Position numbers and translations under genes: made by a program. From the NCBI RefSeq assembly GCF_001280845.1, contig NZ_LGHP01000004.1, positions 251,261-315,260 of the forward strand: a stretch of DNA of 64,000 bases, given 5' to 3'. Each line of letters opens with the position of its first letter. The stretch's first letter is position 1. The notes under the pieces are model-generated. The model was not told the DNA's origin. It saw only the letters and a list, made by a program, of their open reading frames with translations, and did no database searches. Shown here one piece after another: positions 60,378-64,000 of the stretch. The DNA is from Bacillus sp. FJAT-28004. GTDB taxonomy: Bacteria > Bacillota > Bacilli > Paenibacillales > Paenibacillaceae.

Positions 60378-61319
60378 TTAAGCAAATGGGAGATTTTTTC
60401 GAAGAAAACGAAGCGCGTTGCCAGACATAAACTGTTCCGTTTGGTGCTCCGAATATCTTTTGAGAAGTGCCTCTTGAAGATTTATTAGCTCGCCAGGATG
60501 CGTTAATTGTTTCATATAACTGTCAATTCCGTCAAAATCAGAGCCGAGCATAATATGCGTTTCCCCGCCCAGCTCACAAATATGCTCAATATGACGCAAT
60601 AAATCATCAATGACTACTATTTCAGCGTTCGATACAAACCAAGGCACGAAAGTAACGCCAATTACACCTTGCATCGCAATGATTTTTTCAATTTGGTCAT
60701 CCCTCAAATTACGTGGGTGTTCACAGATCGCTCTTGCATTAGAGTGAGATGCTAGGATAGGTCTCTGAGAAAGCTCAGCAACATCCCAGAACGCCCGCTC
60801 CGACAAATGCGATACATCTATTAGTATATCCAATTTATTGCATTCTTCTACTAGCAATCTTCCTTTTGTGGTCAAGCCTCCGCCGCGCAGCTCCATTGCG
60901 CCGTCTGCAGCCCAATTGGCATGATTCCATGTCATTCCGGCAGCACGTATGCCTAATTGATGCATGATCCGGAGCAAAGACATTTGCCCTTGAAGACCAT
61001 CAACGCCTTCAAGCGACAATAACGCCCCGATTTTCCCATCCGAGATGCAAGAATCCAGATCCTGAGCTGTCCTCACCCAAACCATGTCCTCGCAGCTTAA
61101 TACCATTTGGTGAAATCGATCTACGCTCTCCAAAATAGGTTCTAATCGTCCATTCATTGATTGTGGAATATAGATCGCAAAAGTTTGCAAAACCGTTCCT
61201 GCAGCCTTAAGACGTTCGTATGTAACATCTAATATGCCAGGCTTACTGCCTTGAAAATATAAATTTTCATCAATCAACAGTTTGCAGAGCACATCACAAT
61301 GAAAATCGACCACTTTCAT
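60378..61319 (-). CDS. Membrane dipeptidase (renal dipeptidase family)
   Basis: A 313-residue zinc peptidase of family M19, which hydrolyses dipeptides, often with a D-residue at the C-terminus. Zinc ligands are seen in VVDFHCDVL (HxD), in LSLEGVDGL (Glu, about 125) and in ILASHSNARAICEHPRNL (His), and DFDGID is near the end. No signal peptide is present, so the bacterial protein is cytoplasmic despite its name. GAGGTG is five bases before the ATG. A role in recycling wall or spore peptides is possible given the sporulation neighbours (inference). Confidence 0.92.
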   Translation of the reverse strand: MKVVDFHCDVLCKLLIDENLYFQGSKPGILDVTYERLKAAGTVLQTFAIYIPQSMNGRLEPILESVDRFHQMVLSCEDMVWVRTAQDLDSCISDGKIGALLSLEGVDGLQGQMSLLRIMHQLGIRAAGMTWNHANWAADGAMELRGGGLTTKGRLLVEECNKLDILIDVSHLSERAFWDVAELSQRPILASHSNARAICEHPRNLRDDQIEKIIAMQGVIGVTFVPWFVSNAEIVVIDDLLRHIEHICELGGETHIMLGSDFDGIDSYMKQLTHPGELINLQEALLKRYSEHQTEQFMSGNALRFLRKNLPFA

Positions 61320-61351
61320 AGACGCACCTCACCATTTGTCAGATTCGCAGC

Positions 61352-61379
61352 AAAAAAACCTGTCTACGACGTAAACAGG
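61352..61379 (-). terminator. Terminator after spoVS
   Basis: CCTGT/ACAGG stem enclosing a partly paired TACG-TC-GTA, followed on the minus strand by seven U. It lies 53 bases after spoVS. Confidence 0.8.
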
Positions 61380-61432
61380 CGAGCAATTGTTTTTTATCCA
61401 ATTGGCTTATGAGTTAACGCCGCTTGGACTTG

Positions 61433-61693
61433 CTACCGAGGTTCAACAATCAATTTGATTGCTGTTCGATCCTCCCCATCGATAACAATGTCGGTAAAAG
61501 CTGGTATACAAATTAAATCCACCCCGCTGGGAGCGACAAATCCACGCGCAATCGCTACTGCTTTGATCGCTTGATTTAACGCACCAGCACCAATGGCTTG
61601 CAGCTCCGCACCACCACGTTCACGAAGAACGCCAGCTAGCGCACCTGCAACGGAATTTGGATTGGACTTTGCTGAAACTTTTAATACATCCAT
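61433..61693 (-). CDS. spoVS: Stage V sporulation protein S
   Basis: An 86-residue Alba-fold protein needed for efficient spore coat assembly in Bacillus. The sequence is the highly conserved family form from MDVLKVSAKSNPNSVAGALAG through GAGALNQAIKAVAIARG to TAIKLIVEPR. GGGGAGG precedes the ATG. It stands as a single gene between ymdB and the dipeptidase with a sigma-H type promoter, the same regulation described for the Bacillus subtilis gene. Confidence 0.97.
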   Translation of the reverse strand: MDVLKVSAKSNPNSVAGALAGVLRERGGAELQAIGAGALNQAIKAVAIARGFVAPSGVDLICIPAFTDIVIDGEDRTAIKLIVEPR

Positions 61694-61742
61694 AAAAAGA
61701 ACCTCCCCTTGGACTGTTGGATGGATTCCACTTTTAAATAGT

Positions 61743-61767
61743 ATTCGAGGGAGTTTAAAAAATTCCT
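61743..61767 (-). promoter_or_regulatory. Sigma-H promoter of spoVS
   Basis: Minus strand AGGAATT (61761-61767), 14 bases, GAAT (61743-61746), the same arrangement as the spoVG promoter (AGGATTT-N14-GAAT). Expression at the onset of sporulation is predicted. Confidence 0.8.
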
Positions 61768-61829
61768 GCTTTTATTTCCTATATTCTCGAACTGTTCTGA
61801 ATTATCAGAACTTTCGATAGATTAATAAA

Positions 61830-62624
61830 TTACATTAGAAGCCATTCATCTTCCGTAAGACGGATCTTCTCAATTTTCCGGGCTTGTCCAGTCGCATCGT
61901 CAATCTGCACGGAGATAGCATGCAAATGCCACTTTCCTTCATCCACTACAAAACGGACGGGAAGCTGCGTAATAAATTTATGCAAAACTGCGGTTCTTTC
62001 CATTCCGAGTACACCTTCTTTAGGACCAACCATGCCTACATCGGTTATGTAAGCAGTGCCCCCTGGCAGGATCGTATCATCATTTGTTTGTACATGTGTA
62101 TGCGTGCCAAGCACGATTGAAGCTCTGCCATCTAAATGCCATCCCATCGCGATCTTCTCTGAGGTCGCTTCCGCATGAAAGTCAACGAGGATATTATTTG
62201 TTTGCTCCTTCGCCTCTTCGATCAGTTCATCAGCCTTGCGGAATGGACAATCGATCGGCGGTAAAAATGTACGACCTTGCAAATTAATAATTGCAAGTTG
62301 CTTTCCGCCAGCTTTGATAAACGCCATGCCTTGGCCAGGCGCGCCTTCCGCATAATTCGCTGGGCGAACTAGGCGAGGCTCGTCATCAATCCATTCAAAA
62401 ATATCTTTATTATCCCACGTATGGTTGCCCATCGTTATGCCATGGATTCCCCATTCGAAAAATTCCTTAGCAATTGTTGCTGTAATCCCTCGACCAGCAG
62501 CCGCATTTTCGCCATTCGCAATAATAATATGAGGGTTATATTTACTTTTAAGAGCTGGCAGAACCCGCTTTAAAGCGCTTCTCCCTACATTGCCTACGAT
62601 ATCGCCGATAAATAATACATTCAT
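61830..62624 (-). CDS. ymdB: YmdB metallophosphoesterase
   Basis: A 264-residue dinuclear-metal phosphodiesterase that acts on 2',3'-cyclic nucleotides in Bacillus subtilis and affects biofilm and late adaptive expression. Metal motifs in order are FIGDIVGNVGRSAL, ANGENAAAGRGI, MGNHTWDN, VDFHAEATSEK and LGTHTHVQTND. Its gene is directly downstream of rny, as in Bacillus, with a hairpin terminator between. AAGGAAG precedes the ATG. Confidence 0.95.
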   Translation of the reverse strand: MNVLFIGDIVGNVGRSALKRVLPALKSKYNPHIIIANGENAAAGRGITATIAKEFFEWGIHGITMGNHTWDNKDIFEWIDDEPRLVRPANYAEGAPGQGMAFIKAGGKQLAIINLQGRTFLPPIDCPFRKADELIEEAKEQTNNILVDFHAEATSEKIAMGWHLDGRASIVLGTHTHVQTNDDTILPGGTAYITDVGMVGPKEGVLGMERTAVLHKFITQLPVRFVVDEGKWHLHAISVQIDDATGQARKIEKIRLTEDEWLLM

Positions 62625-62656
62625 TGATTACACTTCCTTTTTTGTACGCCTGCAAA

Positions 62657-62688
62657 CAGAAAAGTGGCTAACTAGCAGCCACTTTTCT
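62657..62688 (-). terminator. Terminator of rny
   Basis: AAAAGTGGCT/AGCCACTTTT (62660-62686), a 10-pair stem with a 7-base loop, followed on the minus strand by TTTTCTGTTT. It lies 25 bases after the rny stop and before ymdB. Confidence 0.85.
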
Positions 62689-62713
62689 GAAAAGCTCATA
62701 TTTTTTTGTTGAC

Positions 62714-64000
62714 TTACTTCGCATATTCAACCGCGCGTGTTTCTCGGATAACCGTAACTTTAATATGTCCCGGATAATCAAGTTCGCTCTCGATTTTTTT
62801 CGTAATATCACGAGCAAGTCGGAATGCTTCCGTATCATCGATTTTCTCTGGCTGTACCATGACGCGCACTTCGCGGCCAGCTTGGATCGCGTACGATTTT
62901 TCAACGCCTTCAAACGATTCGGAAATGTCTTCAAGCTTCTCCAGTCGTTTGATATACGTTTCAAGCGTTTCACGACGAGCTCCAGGGCGTGCAGCGGACA
63001 ATGCATCTGCTGCGCCTACGAGCATTGCGATAACGGAAGTTGCTTCCGTATCACCGTGGTGGGAGGCAATACTGTTAATAACGACAGGATGCTCCTTGTA
63101 TTTCTTAGCGAGTTCAACACCGATCTCAACGTGTGAGCCTTCAACTTCGTGGTCTAGCGCTTTACCGATATCATGCAGCAAGCCTGCACGCCTTGCGAGC
63201 GTAACATCTTGGCCAAGCTCTGCTGCCATCAAACCAGTTAAGTAAGCTACCTCCATCGAGTGCTTCAACACGTTTTGACCATAACTTGTCCGATACTTCA
63301 ATCGACCTAAAATCTTGATTAAATCCGGATGCAAGCTATGAACGCCAACCTCGAAAGTAGCTTGCTCACCGTATTCACGGATTCGCTCATCCACTTCTTT
63401 ACGAGATTTTTCAACCATTTCTTCAATGCGGGCAGGATGGATACGACCGTCAGCTACAAGCTTCTCCAAAGAAGTGCGGGCAATTTCGCGTCTTATCGGG
63501 TCGAAACCAGATAAAATGACCGCTTCCGGTGTATCGTCGATAATAAGATCGATACCAGTCAATGTTTCCAAAGCACGGATATTACGGCCTTCACGCCCAA
63601 TAATGCGGCCTTTCATCTCTTCATTAGGCAACGTTACGACGGAAACCGTCGTCTCAGCCACATGATCTGCCGCACAGCGCTGAATAGCAAGTGATATAAT
63701 ATCACGGGCTTTCTTATCGGCCTCTTCTTTCGCTTGCTGCTCGATCTCTTTAATCATCTGTGCTGTCTCATGTCGTACTTCCTGTTCAACATTGGATAAA
63801 ATGATCGATTTCGCATCTTCCGTTGTCAGACTCGATATACGTTCCAATTCACTAAGCTGTTGCTTGTAAATGGAGTCGATCTGCTCTTGTGTTTCTTCGA
63901 TCCGTTTTTCTTTGTTGGCTACAGTTTCTTCTTTGCGTTCTAGCGCTTCTAACTTTTTATCCAGCGACTCCTCTTTTTGGAGCAAACGTCTTTCCTGACG
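62714..64000 (-). CDS. rny: Ribonuclease Y, N-terminus beyond the window
   Basis: The C-terminal about 428 residues of RNase Y, the main mRNA decay endonuclease of Bacillota, anchored to the membrane by a helix lying beyond the window edge. Visible are the end of the coiled-coil region (dense Glu/Lys to about residue 90), the KH RNA-binding domain with MKGRIIGREGRNIRALE, and the HD domain with GLLHDIGKALDHE and IASHHGDTEA. The frame runs open through position 64000 without a start. It works with the Ric complex; ricA is in this window. Confidence 0.97.
   Translation of the reverse strand, partial: RQERRLLQKEESLDKKLEALERKEETVANKEKRIEETQEQIDSIYKQQLSELERISSLTTEDAKSIILSNVEQEVRHETAQMIKEIEQQAKEEADKKARDIISLAIQRCAADHVAETTVSVVTLPNEEMKGRIIGREGRNIRALETLTGIDLIIDDTPEAVILSGFDPIRREIARTSLEKLVADGRIHPARIEEMVEKSRKEVDERIREYGEQATFEVGVHSLHPDLIKILGRLKYRTSYGQNVLKHSMEVAYLTGLMAAELGQDVTLARRAGLLHDIGKALDHEVEGSHVEIGVELAKKYKEHPVVINSIASHHGDTEATSVIAMLVGAADALSAARPGARRETLETYIKRLEKLEDISESFEGVEKSYAIQAGREVRVMVQPEKIDDTEAFRLARDITKKIESELDYPGHIKVTVIRETRAVEYAK

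Overview
The window is a chromosomal segment of a low-to-medium GC, endospore-forming Bacillota, most like Paenibacillus or a close relative. Support comes from spoVS with a sigma-H type promoter, the miaB-ricA and spoVS-ymdB-rny neighbourhood, a T-box leader on argS, a catabolite-repressed SLH-anchored xylanase, and frequent strong GGAGG ribosome binding sites with TTG or GTG starts. Almost all genes lie on the minus strand. This genus assignment is inference from gene content, not from a marker gene comparison.

Layout. 1-1.9 kb: end of a membrane-anchored phosphodiester glycosidase, corA, a 47-residue small gene and an internally deleted acetyltransferase remnant. 2-10.3 kb: one long operon, btuF-btuC-btuD-cobT-cobU-cbiB-cobS-cobD-cbiZ, which imports corrinoids and rebuilds the lower half of cobalamin. 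It is preceded by a leader with a strong terminator but no B12 box that I can find. 10.7-14.2 kb: a YtkA/FixH-like protein, a SafE-like membrane protein and a CopA/FixI copper ATPase. 14.2-16.4 kb: argS behind a T-box. 16.5-26.6 kb: a large modular GH10 xylanase with a cre site, then small enzymes (two acetyltransferase/VOC proteins, methionine aminopeptidase, an APH-family kinase, rhodanese) and an HD-like/CHAP fusion. 26.8-31.1 kb: a three-gene ABC system.

32.1-38.7 kb is the most striking region: a His/Met-rich protein next to a complete thiazole/oxazole-modified peptide (TOMM) cluster of the heterocycloanthracin/sonorensin type. It holds an 83-residue Cys-repeat precursor, a ThiF-like maturation protein, a cyclodehydratase (E1-like plus YcaO with a C-terminal PxPxP) and a double SagB-type dehydrogenase. 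A hairpin between precursor and enzymes would favour excess precursor message. No exporter, protease or immunity gene is evident in the cluster.

38.9-46.8 kb: an RND pump with its own two-component system, a signal peptidase, an MFS transporter with a HAD hydrolase. 46.8-50.1 kb: a biotin uptake module of the ECF type, with one ATPase fused to the EcfT membrane subunit, a second ATPase, and a divergent bioY; a BirA-type operator lies between them. The fusion gene carries a very GC-rich internal block. 50.2-51.9 kb: an ECF sigma factor with its anti-sigma factor and a matching promoter. 52-64 kb: ricA, miaB, a TetR/DHA2 efflux pair with a palindromic operator, pduL, korB-korA, a membrane dipeptidase, spoVS, ymdB and the 3' part of rny.
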